A stretch of DNA of 64,000 nt, taken from contig CM059575.1 in NCBI GenBank assembly GCA_030386875.1, positions 51,366,859 to 51,430,858 of the forward strand, given 5' to 3'. The DNA comes from Morinoia aosen (Eukaryota; Arthropoda; Malacostraca; Amphipoda; Talitridae). Positions 33,517-45,130 of the stretch are shown here, in pieces. Each line of letters starts with the position of its first letter. Position 1 is the stretch's first letter. The notes under the pieces were generated by a model. The model was given only the letters and a program-made list of their open reading frames with translations, had not been told where the DNA came from and made no database searches. Both the position numbers and the translations under genes were made by a program.

Positions 33517-33729
33517 GTGAATCCATTATTCACTAGAAGAAACACGTACGGTGAGCACCATAAACTTTTTCCAGAACTTCTAAGTCAACCGAATAAGTTT
33601 CATGAGTATCATATAATAACACCACTTACATTTGTTTACATTCTTAATGCAATCGAAGATTGCATAACAAGGGAATTGAATTTCCGTACCTGCGTTTCTC
33701 CGTGTGAAGGACTTGCCCTAACACAAAGG
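33517..33729 (+). pseudogene. Surviving 5' exon of a Harbinger transposase
   Basis: This is an open reading frame of 71 codons. The protein reads NPLFTRRNTYGEHHKLFPEL, then HEYHIITPLTFVYILNAIED, and ends NFRTCVSPCEGLALTQR. That order (R-x-x-G-x-x-x-L-x-x-E-L; F/Y-x-x-x-x-x-x-T-F-x-x-I-L; SP-x-E-x-LAL-T-R) is the N-terminal helical region of PIF/Harbinger transposases. A consensus donor (aag|gtaaga) follows at 33728-33734, so it looks like an exon of a gene whose catalytic DDE exon is gone, replaced by the nested element. It cannot make an active transposase. Confidence 0.7.
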
Positions 33730-34009
33730 TAAGATTTTAGAATTAAATAACAGGATAAATTAGTTAAGTGAAATAAAAATAAAAAATAAATTTCGTATTT
33801 CATGCTAATGACATAAGTACTACTTAAATTCCATATTTAATGAGAAAATCCTTATTTATTACTCATAGCAGCATAAAACAAAACTAAAAGAATAATAAAA
33901 GCAAAGAAATATTTAAGCAAATATGAGTTGGAGGAAAGGTAACTAATCATTACTGATAAAAGTGTAACGAATATGTAGTACACATTGCTGTGCTTAACTG
34001 GAGAAGTTA

Positions 34010-34558
34010 GGGTAAATCTGAAGGACATGACAGTTGTCGATTTTGCAAATTGTAATGCCTAAACATGGTTAATGACACCAAAATAAACAAGTTTTCTCCT
34101 ATGCAATTTTCGTCTCAAGTGAGTATTTTATTAGTTATAGCGGTAAATGACTTACCGCAACTCCAGTCTTTGAAGCGGAAAGAAATTCTTTGATCGAGTT
34201 GTATGGCAATACTGCAATGGCGTCTCGCTTCCAGCGCTCTGTCTTGAAAGACGAAACCAAACCTACCGCTATACCTCGTTAAATACTCATTTGACGAAAA
34301 AAGTGTATAGAAGAAAAGTTGTTTATTTCGATGTTATTACCATGTTTCAAGCAACAAAAATTCGAAAATCGATGAGTAGCTGTTTATTCGAGCGCATTCG
34401 TCATCAATGACGAAACTAAACTTACCGCTATAAATCGTAAAATACTCATTTGAGACGAAAAGTGCGTAGAAGAAAACTTGTTTATTTTGATTCAATTAAT
34501 TAGGTTCAGGCAGCAAAAAGTGGAAAATCGACAACTGTCATATCCTTCAGATTTACCG
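34010..34558. mobile_element. TTA-flanked MITE nested in the Harbinger element
   Basis: The ends gggtaaatctgaaggacatg and cggtaaatctgaaggatatg (reverse complement of right) are inverted. The similarity continues with gacagttgtcgatttt and, further in, aaaataaacaagttttcttc, cttttcgtctcaaatgagta and ttatagcggtaa, giving arms of roughly 150 bp. The flanks are tta at 34007-34009 and 34559-34561. The right arm is present twice in direct order (about 34258-34383 and 34425-34550), showing an internal duplication. There is no coding sequence. Confidence 0.75.
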
Positions 34559-34984
34559 TTAGTGGATGAAGGGTAGTTCGTGACTGTTCGGACGAAAAAA
34601 CAAAATTTTTTGAAACGACAAGTTGTTCGTCCGAATTCGTCCGAACTCGTCCGAAAAGATGCAGCCACTGTAACCATTTCCTATGTATTCCATTATTTTG
34701 ATTGTTCGGAAGAAATCGGACGAATTCGGACGAACAATTTTTCGTCCGAATTCGGATCCACTGTAACCACAGCCTTAACTTTCGTCACTGAGTTTTTAAA
34801 GACACACAATGATCGGTGCAACTAATGACGCAGCGCCGCAAATCATAGCAAATAAGCATTGGAAAAAAAATAAAATAAGACCGTTTTATTTTTTATGGCC
34901 GTTGAGGGGCATAAGATAAGCAATATGTCTAGGTTTGTTAGGTTTATCTTTGCAGTGCTGCAGAAGCTTACGTCCCTAAATGGT

Positions 34985-35215
34985 ATACAGTATACTGCTA
35001 AGTTACCTCACCCATAGGTAGGCTTTCAGTACTCTAGTCTTTTGTGCTCCTTTTACTTCATTCTGTTTTCATAACTTTTTCGCTTTTCCTTTTTTTATCT
35101 TCCTCTTGCTGTAAAGTAACTTGCTCTTTCTACGCGCAGGGTATCCTGCGGGAACACCTTTTGCATTAAATCCACGTTTCCTTCAGTCCGCACTAAATGC
35201 CCTCTTTTTTACGTG
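34985..35215 (+). repeat. Dispersed repeat family, copy E
   Basis: This is a diverged copy with the end core cattaaatccacgtttcctt, cagtccgcactaaatgccct and cttttttacg, in the same orientation as copies A-D. Confidence 0.5.
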
Positions 35216-36069
35216 AAAACAATCCGGTTAATTTATTTTATTGCACTTGATTCACAAATAGATCTATTACTACCCCAGAGAGCGTTTCTGTGAATAGGAA
35301 AAATGAAAAATACAAACAGACAAAGGAAATAAAGTGCTCCTGAAAAATATCTCTCTGTCCGTATGCCGAACCGGCCGTGAATTTCATTTTGCGGGTAAGT
35401 TTGTTTACGCATTTTTAGATGTGCGTGTTGTGTTGCGTGATGTTTATAAATTATGATATTTTGTGACTAACCTTTTCTCAATAATTGATAGTCATTTACG
35501 ACGGTGTTTCAATCTGCTTCGGTACAGCGTATTTTGTCTTTTCTTACTTCGATTCAATTGATAATTTAGGAGTTCCGAAGAATTCTCGAGTGGTGTTTAA
35601 ATTATTTATAAGTTGTCAGCCATCTCTTCGGATATAAAATATCCAAGAAATGATGTTTTTGATTTAAATAGCCCTTGACAGGGTTAAACTATTTGCACGC
35701 CACATATGGTTTGTCTATTAGTAGGCTACGTACTGTTTGTCTATTAGTATTCCTCGTATGGTACGTTTGTCTCCGGACGTCTTATATTAAGAGATGTTTA
35801 AAAGCCAATATGCTGGAATGTATCTCACGTTTTAATTTTTTTGGAAATAAACTTTTTCTTTCTTTCTTTTCTTTTTCTTTCTCTTCCTTCTGCGAGAACA
35901 CCGTTGCGATGGGAACTGGACCTTGAATTGACTACTATACCACAGGGTTCGAAGGCTACCTGAGAACATTTTTACCATGCTGAATAAACTAGAGCATTTA
36001 AACAAAAAATCAATATATATGAATTTAATTCCTACAAATATTTTTGGTGACACTTCTCTATCAAATTAT
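35216..36069. other. Noncoding DNA with a CTTT-rich tract
   Basis: A pyrimidine tract of ctttc units lies at about 35846-35892. A possible donor (gcgg|gtaagtt) lies at about 35393 after a GC-richer stretch. No coding region is recognisable. Confidence 0.4.
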
Positions 36070-36810
36070 TTTACGAAACCACCTTCGGCTCCAATGACTG
36101 TTTCAATTCCGATCCGAAACCGATGACAAGCTGAAATTAAGTAGTACTTATTCATATCGGACATCACCTGGACGTTGAAGGCTTTCAGTAAAACCATGGT
36201 ACTATGAAGATGTCGATTAGTCGCTTTTAAAACGACGCTCTACACATAATAGTCTATAGGGATGAGTTACCCCACCAGATATGCTACCCCACCCTCCACA
36301 TGCACCAGGCATTGGTCCTTCGGATTTCCTCTTACTCAGGTCTTTGCAATATAATCTTAATTGCTCAGAGAAACTTTAATTCCTGGGATTACTTAAAAAA
36401 ATATCTTGATAAATTCATTGCATTGAAACCACTGCAATTCTAGGAAAGTAATAATTTCAAGTTACAGAAACAATTGAGACACATTGTGCAACGAAATTGT
36501 TCATGTTTGATTGATTACAAATGTAATGGCTTATATTTATTGACATTTTCCTCTCTTTATATAATCAAGTAAATCAACACCAACTTCCCAGACAACCTGA
36601 TAGCTTATCAGACCATTTCGTTCCGTACTCGATGAGAGTAAATGTTCTTCCTCCCATACCCCACTTTACTGAAGACAAAACCCTTTCTTACGTTCTTCTT
36701 GACTATTGCTCTCACGATTGACTTAGGAATATCAAATCTCTTTGAAAACCTTCCATACTCTTCAAATTCGATGTAAGGATTTGCTGCTTCGTTTCTGAGC
36801 TCTACTCTAT
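36070..36810 (-). pseudogene. Tc1-type transposase relic with a large internal deletion
   Basis: On the minus strand, 36805-36650 reads a helix-turn-helix block, VELRNEAANPYIEFEEYGRF then SKRFDIPKSIVRAIVKKN, like the N-terminus of Tc1 transposases. At 36145-36070 a C-terminal block reads RIGIETVIGAEGGFVK, the family's usual ending. The intervening catalytic region is absent or unrecognisable. The two pieces have the same strand and order, so one deleted gene is likely. Confidence 0.55.
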
Positions 36811-37439
36811 GTTACGTTGTCTGGCAGTTTGTTGTGCCTTTACAAAATCAGCTGCCAACCCTGAACTGGTTATGTTTGGTGAATCATCAATATTCTTCCC
36901 GTGAAATAGCTATAAATAAACCATAAAATGTAACTCAGCGCACAATCTGTTCGAGTGAAACTTCATAGTTCATTAAATTGGCGCTATTAAAATAAATGAA
37001 AACGCACCAATGTCTTGACGCCAGCGAATTTTTATTTTCGGTAATGAAGTCTATAAAATTTGAGCACAAATCTTGAGACTCGAGACTACAGAAGATTATT
37101 ACTCACGTGTATCAACTCGTCTTGCATGACCATGGAAACTTTGAAGTTTAAAACCTCCTAATTTGCCCGATTTTGTGATGCCGTGCCATTAATTATACAG
37201 TAGCAGCCATACGGTAAAGAACAGAAACGACAACAACGCTAAAGAGTCTATTATTCAAACATAATTTAATAAATTGAAGGGAAACTTTCCAGAAATGTAG
37301 ATTGACCCAATTTCAATAAAATAGATACCTAGTGGCATGGCTTGCAGCGCTTTGGCTATAAAATTTCAATTTTGAATAGTGTAGTAAATTACTCCATCAC
37401 CAGAAGTAAAAGAACAGTCTGGCAATACTGATTTATTAC

Positions 37440-38470
37440 AAATTTCGAGAGTGATTCTGGTATTTCGTAAACATATTTTTTTCCGCCAGTTCTCTTCATT
37501 GTCGACCACATGGCATTATTAGTTTCTTAGGAAACCCGAAAGATATCCCTTCCATTCTTCTTTCAGTAAATCCGCAATTGATCTAAATTTTTAGGATTTA
37601 TTTTGAATGATCCTCTCCGCGTTTTTGACAGTGTTCAGGTCGGGACTCTGAGCTGACCAGGCCATCAGAGAAATCCTTCTCTCTTCATAAAAGGTAATAA
37701 CTTTCCAGTCCTACGGCAAGGAGCATTGTCTCGCGTGAAAATGGCTGATTATAGGATGTATGTTCTACACAATAAGTTGCTGAAGAAGCTGTTGGTCAAC
37801 TTTTGCATCTATTCTTCCACGTAAATGGATAATGGGGCCCACTATTACTGAAGAAATAATTTTTCACATCATCTCCCTGCCCCGTCCAAACTTGACTGTT
37901 TTTTAACGGATCAGGGGATAATTATTTTTTACCTGTTACGCGTCGTACATAAATTTTGACTTAGAGCAGAACACGATGAACTTCTATTCTTTACTGAAAT
38001 GCGCTCTATCCCAATGAGCATCAGTCCAAAAAACATGCTCAGCCGCAAAATTCAGATGGACTTTTTTATTTTTCTTTAAAGTAAAAGGCTTGCCGGCTGG
38101 CACCCAAGCATGCAATTCTGTAATTTGTAACTTGCGAGAAACTGGTTCCATGGAAGTGATATTCCCCATTTCTTTATTGAACTTGGAGAAATTTTCCACG
38201 CTGTCGTTTTAGCTATTTTGACAATCTCAGGAGTATCTCGGGCAGGTATTTTTGAAGGTCATCTGGTCTTCAGTTGCGAATCTCGTGTTTTGTTTTATAT
38301 CTGCTCATCACTCGACGAACACCATTTTTAGACCTACCTTTAATAACAGGGATTTCTGTCATTGACTTTTTTCGCCATAATTTGTCAGAATTATTTCTTT
38401 TTTCCGGTGAGAAATCCAGTTTTACTCGTTGACGTCGCCCTTTGGCTTGATAATAGTTTCAACAAAATAT
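37440..38470 (-). pseudogene. Tc1/mariner transposase relic
   Basis: Read on the minus strand in several frames. A Lys/Arg-rich DNA-binding region comes first (38470-38280). An open stretch at 38199-37984 holds LHAWVPAGKPFTLKKNKK and HVFWTDAHWDRAHFSKE, in place of the usual WSDE block. TRDNAPCRRT (about 37720) corresponds to the second acidic block. SAQSPDLNTVKNAE (about 37650) stands for the usual SPDLNPIENLW, so the third acidic residue is replaced. A C-terminal helix ends near 37480. The gene is clearly inactive. Confidence 0.7.
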
Positions 38471-39026
38471 AAGTATTGTCTATAACTCCAGAGAAATGTG
38501 TTCAGTGTTTTAAAAAGCTTATATAGATTGAATCAATTAATTTTTGAATTGTTTCTTAAATTTTGACTATGAAAAAATATTCCAATTTATTTTTCGAATT
38601 TAAGAGTCGTGAAAAGTTGGTTACGAACCGTGTAACCATGTATCTGGTACACAGGTACTGAGTTTATTTAAATACATATTAAATAGAAGATGAGACTAAT
38701 TAAGAAAAATCAAGCAAGATATCGTGTTTAAGCAGTATCTCTCAGCTTGAACAATGGACGCAGTGAAACTCACCAAAGAAATCCAATAGAAATCTGTCAT
38801 CAAAAATAAAAACCGAACAAATTTAAATGTTGTTTAATCCCCATAATTCATTCAATAACGTTTGAGCTGTAAAGTAATAAACAATGTAAGAGCTATTAGG
38901 GTTCCCGCTCCTCACAATATATGGCCGAGCAATTTCTCTTTCTACGCTTCAGTTTTAATTACACAAAGAAAAGGTATCATAATGCTTTGAAATTTTGACA
39001 CACAAAGAGAACAAAAGTTGTATTAG

Positions 39027-39110
39027 ATATGACCACCTTCAGCCATGATGATGGCTTCTATACTTTTTCTACAGCTGGTCACGAATATGATAATTTCAGG
39101 AGTTTCCAAC
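39027..39110 (-). pseudogene. C-terminal fragment of a Tc1-type transposase
   Basis: The minus strand reads TSCRKSIEAIIMAEGGHI, the characteristic C-terminus of Tc1-type transposases (compare GIETVIGAEGG at 36.1 kb). No further part of the gene was recognised upstream on that strand. Confidence 0.55.
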
Positions 39111-40254
39111 GACTTCACGTTTTTTTTATGACCTTCTTAAAGGCTGTGATCCTTTTGAGTGTTTTTAAAAAGGCAACTTTATTGCAATTAACCTAAGTTC
39201 ACTAGTACGAGTTAAATAAGTAAGTGTTGCAACTATTTACATTAGTTTTCGATTTCACCATCCCTTCATGAATGTCTACTTCAGTCTACCTATCGGAAAA
39301 ATTATCAACAAATGCAAATAAAAATCAGAGACTTAATCAGTTCCATTCCACCCTCAAGTTGGAAGGCATACGAGATATCATAGGGGTCCACTAACTATTT
39401 ATCTGAAAAACTTATTCAGAGATTAAAACTTCATATTTGATGCATTACTAAATCAATATTGAATACAGAATTTTAACTTTCAGTAGGCTACAGTGGGAAC
39501 ACGGTGGTTGGTAGCTTGTTGCCACTGTGATGGTATTACACCAGTTGATCGTAATAAATTAAATAATTGATAAAACTGTTTGTATTTGCGAGATAATGTA
39601 AAGTTTTGATGTGTGATTGGTATAAGCCGACACCACCTGACACTGCAGTACACCGCACACAATTTTACTCCGCACCGCATGGCGACACAACTATACACTC
39701 ATCAAGTGCTGATATACTTAGAATGGTTCACTCCCACCTTTGTGTGAAAATGTATACACCTAAGTTACTATCATGAATAAAACATGTTTTTTAACTGTTT
39801 CGAAAAATCAATATTCCAAATGTGACGAACTATACTCTACTAATGTCAGTATTAGAAATAAGGAAATACTTGCCAACTACCTTCACCTCTCCGAATACCG
39901 ACTGCATTGACTACGCTAGCCTTCCTTCACTTGCAAGAACGCCCGTCGATCAAGCTGTGGCGTTTCTACGAGAGTTTTCTCTTACGTCATCATTGTTCTG
40001 CTCGGTCATTGGCCACTTACTGATGATGTCACTATCCTTCCAGCTGAAAGCTATATAGTGACAAGTTGGATATCTTTTCCAGTAAAAAGAAGTTCAATCA
40101 GACTGTGAGAAGGCAGGCAGCAACCTATACGATAATACACCGGTAACAAGGTATCAGCACTACACTGAAATTTTTCATACAGTTTCATTCTATATTCTAT
40201 TGGACCATATAGTAAGTGTTGCTGTAGCGCATTAGCGGCAAAACCTCGAACCCC
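39111..40254. other. Noncoding DNA, no gene recognised
   Basis: Only short ORFs occur. The right part probably belongs to the hAT-type element whose end lies at 40319. Confidence 0.35.
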
Positions 40255-40319
40255 TACATTGCTTAAAATGTAGCGCCGCAACCGCTACTGAAGATGTAGC
40301 GCGCTACTGCCCACCTCTG
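40255..40319. repeat. hAT-type terminus
   Basis: Read on the minus strand, the end begins cagaggtgggcagtagcgcg and continues ctacatcttcagtagcgg, the well-known CAGAGGTGGG(C/T)AGTA.CGCGCTAC terminus of animal hAT elements. No matching opposite end was seen to the left. The DNA to the right (40320-40789) holds nothing recognisable except moderate GC content. Confidence 0.5.
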
Positions 40320-40789
40320 TCAGACGGGTTCATGTCAGGCGAGCGGAAGGCCAAAATTCCTTCTACCAGAATCGCACGCCAGGCCTCTTGAGCGAGTTTT
40401 CACCGTGTGGACAGGTATACAAAATATCCACTATTCAATAAATTTATAGTACCAGGGTCAGACCAATTCAGTGTTATTGTCATTTGCGATCTGACTTTCT
40501 GTCTTTCGCACAAAAGGAGTTGACTTTCAGCCTCTCCGTCCAGAGCGCAACAGTTCAAGCCCAACCATCAGCACCTCAACATTAAACTCTACATCCTCTG
40601 TGCTTCCTAACATTTATGAACTCTTCTCTGCTATCTCTAAGCCATTTTGGTGCCACCATTGCTGAGTAAAAGAAGATAGCTCCTTGGGCCCGCGCGCTGG
40701 TGTGGGCGCTGCGACTGCTTACGGTTCTGCAATAGGGTGCCGCTCGGTGATGCGGGGCTGCCGTATCGTGTGGGCTGCTCTGGTGCAGG

Positions 40790-42430
40790 CAGTGTTGCCA
40801 AATTATTTCGGTAGAAAAGTGATTTCACATAAAAAGGTGCTAAAAAGAGCTAACTAATTTTACGATAGTGCTAAAAAAAACAGCTAAAAATATTTATTAA
40901 AATTACTGCTTACTTACCTCGAAAAATATGCAGCAGATGCTGCTCAATATGATTAAAGGTCTACATCTTCAAATAAGATATCACATATGATATCTAGGCT
41001 GCCGGACTGTTGGTCTTCCTGGTTGTAGGTGCTCATGTTTTCAATCATATTAGTAACTGAAGCAGGCAATATGTAGTCTTTAAAGCACTTATCATTAAGT
41101 TTCAGGCCATATTTCACATACAAAATATTCTTCAACATAGGTAATTCCATTTTGTTTCTCAATTTGTTTTTCACTATGCTCATAGAACTGAAAGCGCGTT
41201 CAATTTCTGCGTTCGAGTTTTGCAGCAGCAGTAAATTTATGACAAAATCAGACAATTTCTTAAAGGGATTCACACCAGCTGCATCTTGGAACTGACTCAC
41301 TTCGAACCAAAACCATTCTGTGTTTTCTACATTTATCCATTTAATCAAGTGAATGCTATTGTATTGATATTCGACTGCAGCAATTTCTTCCTCTGAATCA
41401 TACATGACTTGCAAAATTGGTCTTATATCCTCCTTAATGGGTTTCAAGGTGCTTTCAACTGAAAAACATGATGCTTGTTTGTTTCAAAATGTTCATGTTT
41501 TCAGGTATTCTCTGTTTAAGTTGTTGAAAAAGATTCAACAGAAACGCCTTGGATCTATTCCTTATGATCGTTTCTTCTTCATGGTTTAGTCTATTTGTAG
41601 TTCTCAATTCAGTGACTTTTCTTTCAAACCTATAGCCAAGATTTGGTTGGGGATCCAAGTATTCTTCTATATTGGACTAAAGAGGGTCCACTCTGCTGGT
41701 TGGAAGTATCAATAACTGTGCAATTGATTTTATTAAACGAGAAAGGTCATCAAATACTTTGGTTTTGTCCACATTATTAGACTCAAATATTTTGTTTACT
41801 TGTTGTACTTGAACCAGCACAGGATGTAAGAACAACAGGTAAAGTAAATTTTTCTCATCCTTGTACATCTCGTAGAGCATATGGGCAGTGAAGAATTTTT
41901 CTTTAGAACTTATTATTTCAAAGTGTGTTTTCAATTCAAGCCATTGGGTCAAGACCCTGCCAACACCCGGTTCGATTGAAAGCCACCGAGTGGAACAGTT
42001 ATTAACCATTTTATGTGGAGTTTTATTGTCGTTGATAGCTTTATAAAGCTGACAGTAAGCAGCCTGCCTAGAAAAAGAGTAGGCAAACCATTTATAAGTT
42101 TCTGCAATTAGAAATCCCAAATTTCTCGGCAAAACCTCGGCTGACGCATGTGACATTGCCAATTGCAGTGAATGACAAACACATCTCACAAGAATCAACG
42201 CTGGAACTTCTTCTTTCAATTTCTTGAACACACCTTTGTTCACTCCTACCATAACACTGGCATTGTAGTACCAATGGCAATCAGGTTAGTTGTGTTCAGT
42301 TTGCAGTTTGTAAGTTCACTTTTCAATGATTCAACAAAGCCATCTGCATCACAACTAGACAATTCAACCAGACTTAAGAAGGTGTGAACTACTTTTTTCA
42401 TGCTTTTACTGCAGCTGTCATCGAGCTGTG
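40790..42430 (-). mobile_element. hAT transposon remnant
   Basis: One plausible terminus, cagtgttgcca at 40790-40800, lies about 150 bp beyond the 3' end of a minus-strand hAT transposase pseudogene. The opposite terminus was not found, and the N-terminal BED-finger region is absent, so the element appears truncated near 42430. Confidence 0.6.
40953..42430 (-). pseudogene. hAT-superfamily transposase pseudogene
   Basis: The minus-strand reading starts near 42430 with DDSCSKSMKKVVHTFLSLVE, the region of the first catalytic Asp. After LIAIGT a one-base loss shifts the frame (near 42260), and it continues NASVMVGVNKGVF, then VRCVCHSLQLA and NNCSTRWLSI, typical of hAT transposases related to the ZNF862/ZMYM type. 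A TAG at 41677-41679 interrupts otherwise continuous sequence (RVDPL-stop-SNIEEYLDPQPNLG). A second shift lies near 41450. The C-terminal hATC dimerisation domain is clear: LLLLQNSNAEIERAFSSMSI and VKNKLRNKM. The few disabling changes suggest moderate age. hAT enzymes normally act by cut and paste with 8-bp duplications. Confidence 0.88.
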
Positions 42431-44179
42431 AATGAAAGCTGCGGTATCATAGATACGGCAGAACAGCTAAATTCTGAAATTGTCAAAAATTATAAAAAAA
42501 TATTTACTCAGCGTTAGAATGTTTCGTTTGAATAATGGAAGCACTTTGAGTAGCCATTAACGAACTATAATGCCATTCCCGCAGAGAAACACGCTCAATT
42601 GACCCCCAATAATGAGGGGGGGGAGGGTTCAAGGTCACTCTACCCCCATCGCTTTCCCCCCTCTGGTGGGCGCACTATTCGGAGTAGACGTAAACGGAAA
42701 GTACCAATGGAAGCGCAAGAAAATCCTCTATAAGATGCATATAAAAGCAGAAAATCAACACATATCCTGATTTCTACTTAGACGGTGTCCTTAAGTGCTA
42801 TTGGGTAGCACTTTCCCTGTTTTATAATCATCTGTGCTTCGTGTCAACAAATTGAAAAAAAACTTTCAGGCGTATCCTCCCTACAACAAAAGCGATGTTA
42901 GTCATTGAACCCTATCGGTTGTTGCCTATAGAAACCTTGGCCCGAAGATAAAAATGTAAAACGCACCCACAACCTTGACGGTTGTGCTAAAAATTGAATT
43001 TAGTTCTATACTAGCTTTTTCAACGTAAATACTATGTCAGTTTATTGTTTTAGGCACGACAGGCTTTACTCCCGTATAGGATAAACGTATGAATAATTAT
43101 GTGTTGTAAAAAATTTTTAATACATACTTTGAAAGGGAGTAAGTTGTGCAAAATTCCAATGGCTTTGGATAATATCATGAGTATAATAACGACTTAATCT
43201 CTAACTCGCTCAGTTGTGGGATCCTACCATTCTCCATATAATCAAACTAAACGTTGGAAATAGTTTTAAAATGTCTCAGTATAAAGGTCCTTAGTTAGTA
43301 GCTATGCCTTGATGCGTCAGACAATAGTCACGCCAATGATTGAATGAGACAGGGTAGAAAAGCTAGAAAATAAGGAACTTGTTTGGTTTGTGAGATCAAA
43401 GTTCAGAAAATTTGGAAACACAGGTGAGACGTTGAGACTTTGAGAAGGAATGCCACGAAGGACTCCGTTTTTATTTATTTAACGTTGACACGTGAATCTC
43501 ACGATTACACATTGTGAACAACTGTTATTGAATTATAACAAGTCGAAATAAGTAATCAAGCTCGTAAAAAATAAAGGTTAGCTGCTCAGCTATTTGGAAC
43601 TATTTGTCCGTGATAATATAAAAACATGTCGAAATGTGTGCACCGATCTATAAGAGAAAGTGCTTGTTTCATGGCCAAATTCAAAAGTTCGCTCTCGCTC
43701 GTACAAGTTTTTCTCCGTAATTAATGAAATGGATTACCAGACGCAAAAACAAAAAACCTTGAGCTGCACGCATATCTGCCATTGAAAATAAATGAGCTAA
43801 ATTTTACTCTGACACAAATCTTTTAGCGAACGTAAAATTAAATGTTTGAGAATAGGAAATTAAGCGGTTCACTAATTCTTTGCTTCAAAATACGTTACTT
43901 TTGATAAGATTTAAATACAGAGCATATTCTACTCATAACGTGTACGGTAAATTTATTTTCAACATAATGAGCCGATGTTCTAATTCTAATTACATTCGAT
44001 TTGTAATCCAATATATGTTGACCGTACAAAATAAAGTCACTCATATTTATAAAAATTTTCCCTCACGTTGTGATTTATGTGTAATCCCTCTACTGAATCA
44101 AGTCGTTGATTATATCGTAATCAAACGGTTGAGTTCGTTCGAGTTGTGCTCGACATAAAAATGAAAAGAAGGAAGAGGT
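42431..44179. other. Noncoding DNA, no gene recognised
   Basis: The stretch is AT-rich, with a G/C homopolymer-rich patch at about 42600-42665 (ggggggga, ccccc). The ORF of 92 codons at 43880 has no recognisable motif. Confidence 0.4.
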
Positions 44180-45130
44180 CGAATCCGAATGAAATTTATT
44201 TGCGTTCATGACTGCACTTGGGGTTATTGGTAGCACGATAGTCGAGCTCACAATTATGCGTCGCAGAGTATACAGAGCCTCGAAGGCCTTGAGATGAAGT
44301 CTATTACAAAGTACGGGGGCTTTGGCGTAGCTCCTTACGTGACCTCGGTCGAGTGATTGATTCTCCCGTTGAGCGAACTCAAAGTGGTGACTAGTGGTGA
44401 CTTGTTCCCGGAAAGGATTTCGTAGGGGATCGTTGATTGCGTCGTGGGTGGTGGATATGGTCTATGGCACACATGTCGTTCGTAGTAAGAGCGCTGGACG
44501 TATTAATGCGGCCTTAGCCGTGGTCCACTGTCGCATGAGGCGCATCGAAGTGGGTGTTCGGTGAGGATGCGTATAATTATAATGGATGAGCGCCTGGTGA
44601 GGAAGCACTTGCCCCGCTACGTAGTGCATGAATGAGCGATTGACACCGTCAAGGAGCGGCGAGGTTGTGTGCTCTCACCAGGCCTGTGCCTAAGAATACT
44701 GAAGCGCAAGGTTGTGAATATTGAACAGAAATGTAGAGTGAACGCTGAGTGCAGAATCTTGGCCTTCGGGCCGCTTTTGTTACTGCAATGTGAAAAGTTT
44801 AAAGTAAAAACTTTCAAGCGAAAATTTAAGCTGCTCGGCAGAGCGTGCTTTTTAAATAAGCTTCGCTTGAAAAATAGCGGGAGAGCCGTCAGCTTTCTTG
44901 CCGTCAGCTGGTTTCGAAGAGGTGTCTCTGTGTACAATATTCGTATAAGAGTAGCTCGCACTTTGGGGTGCACAGAAATTATTGAGCTAGAACCCAAGTC
45001 CTCGGCGGGGGGGAGCGTGCTGTGGCATGCAAGCGAATGCGTAAAGTTCGTACGATAAGCTTGAGATCGACTTGAAGTGGCGAGAGGCAGAGCCGCTGCA
45101 ATTGCTCGTGTGCGTGATGGAGAACGCTTA
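44180..45130. other. GC-rich island with long overlapping ORFs on both strands
   Basis: Nearly 1 kb is GC- and CpG-richer than its neighbours. A plus ORF of 129 codons (44669-45058) and a minus ORF of 174 codons (44617-45141) overlap. Neither shows a domain I recognise, and both are compositionally odd (Ser/Leu- or Arg/Lys-rich), as expected when GC content removes stops. On the minus strand aataaa occurs near 44190. The island could be an LTR, a promoter/UTR or a fragment of an unknown element. Confidence 0.35.

Larger units (their letters stand above)
33308..34774 (+). mobile_element. PIF/Harbinger-type DNA transposon, internally rearranged
   Basis: The element is flanked by tta (33305-33307 and 34775-34777), the TWA target duplication of Harbinger elements. 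Its ends are near-perfect inverted repeats of about 54 bp, 33308-33361 and 34721-34774, beginning ggctatggttacagtggatc on the left and ggctgtggttacagtggatc on the reverse complement of the right. Each end contains an inner palindrome built on ttcggacgaa/ttcgtccgaa, so each could form its own hairpin. More ttcgtccgaa copies lie at about 34620-34660. One transposase exon survives, and a second TTA-flanked element occupies much of the interior. Confidence 0.85.
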
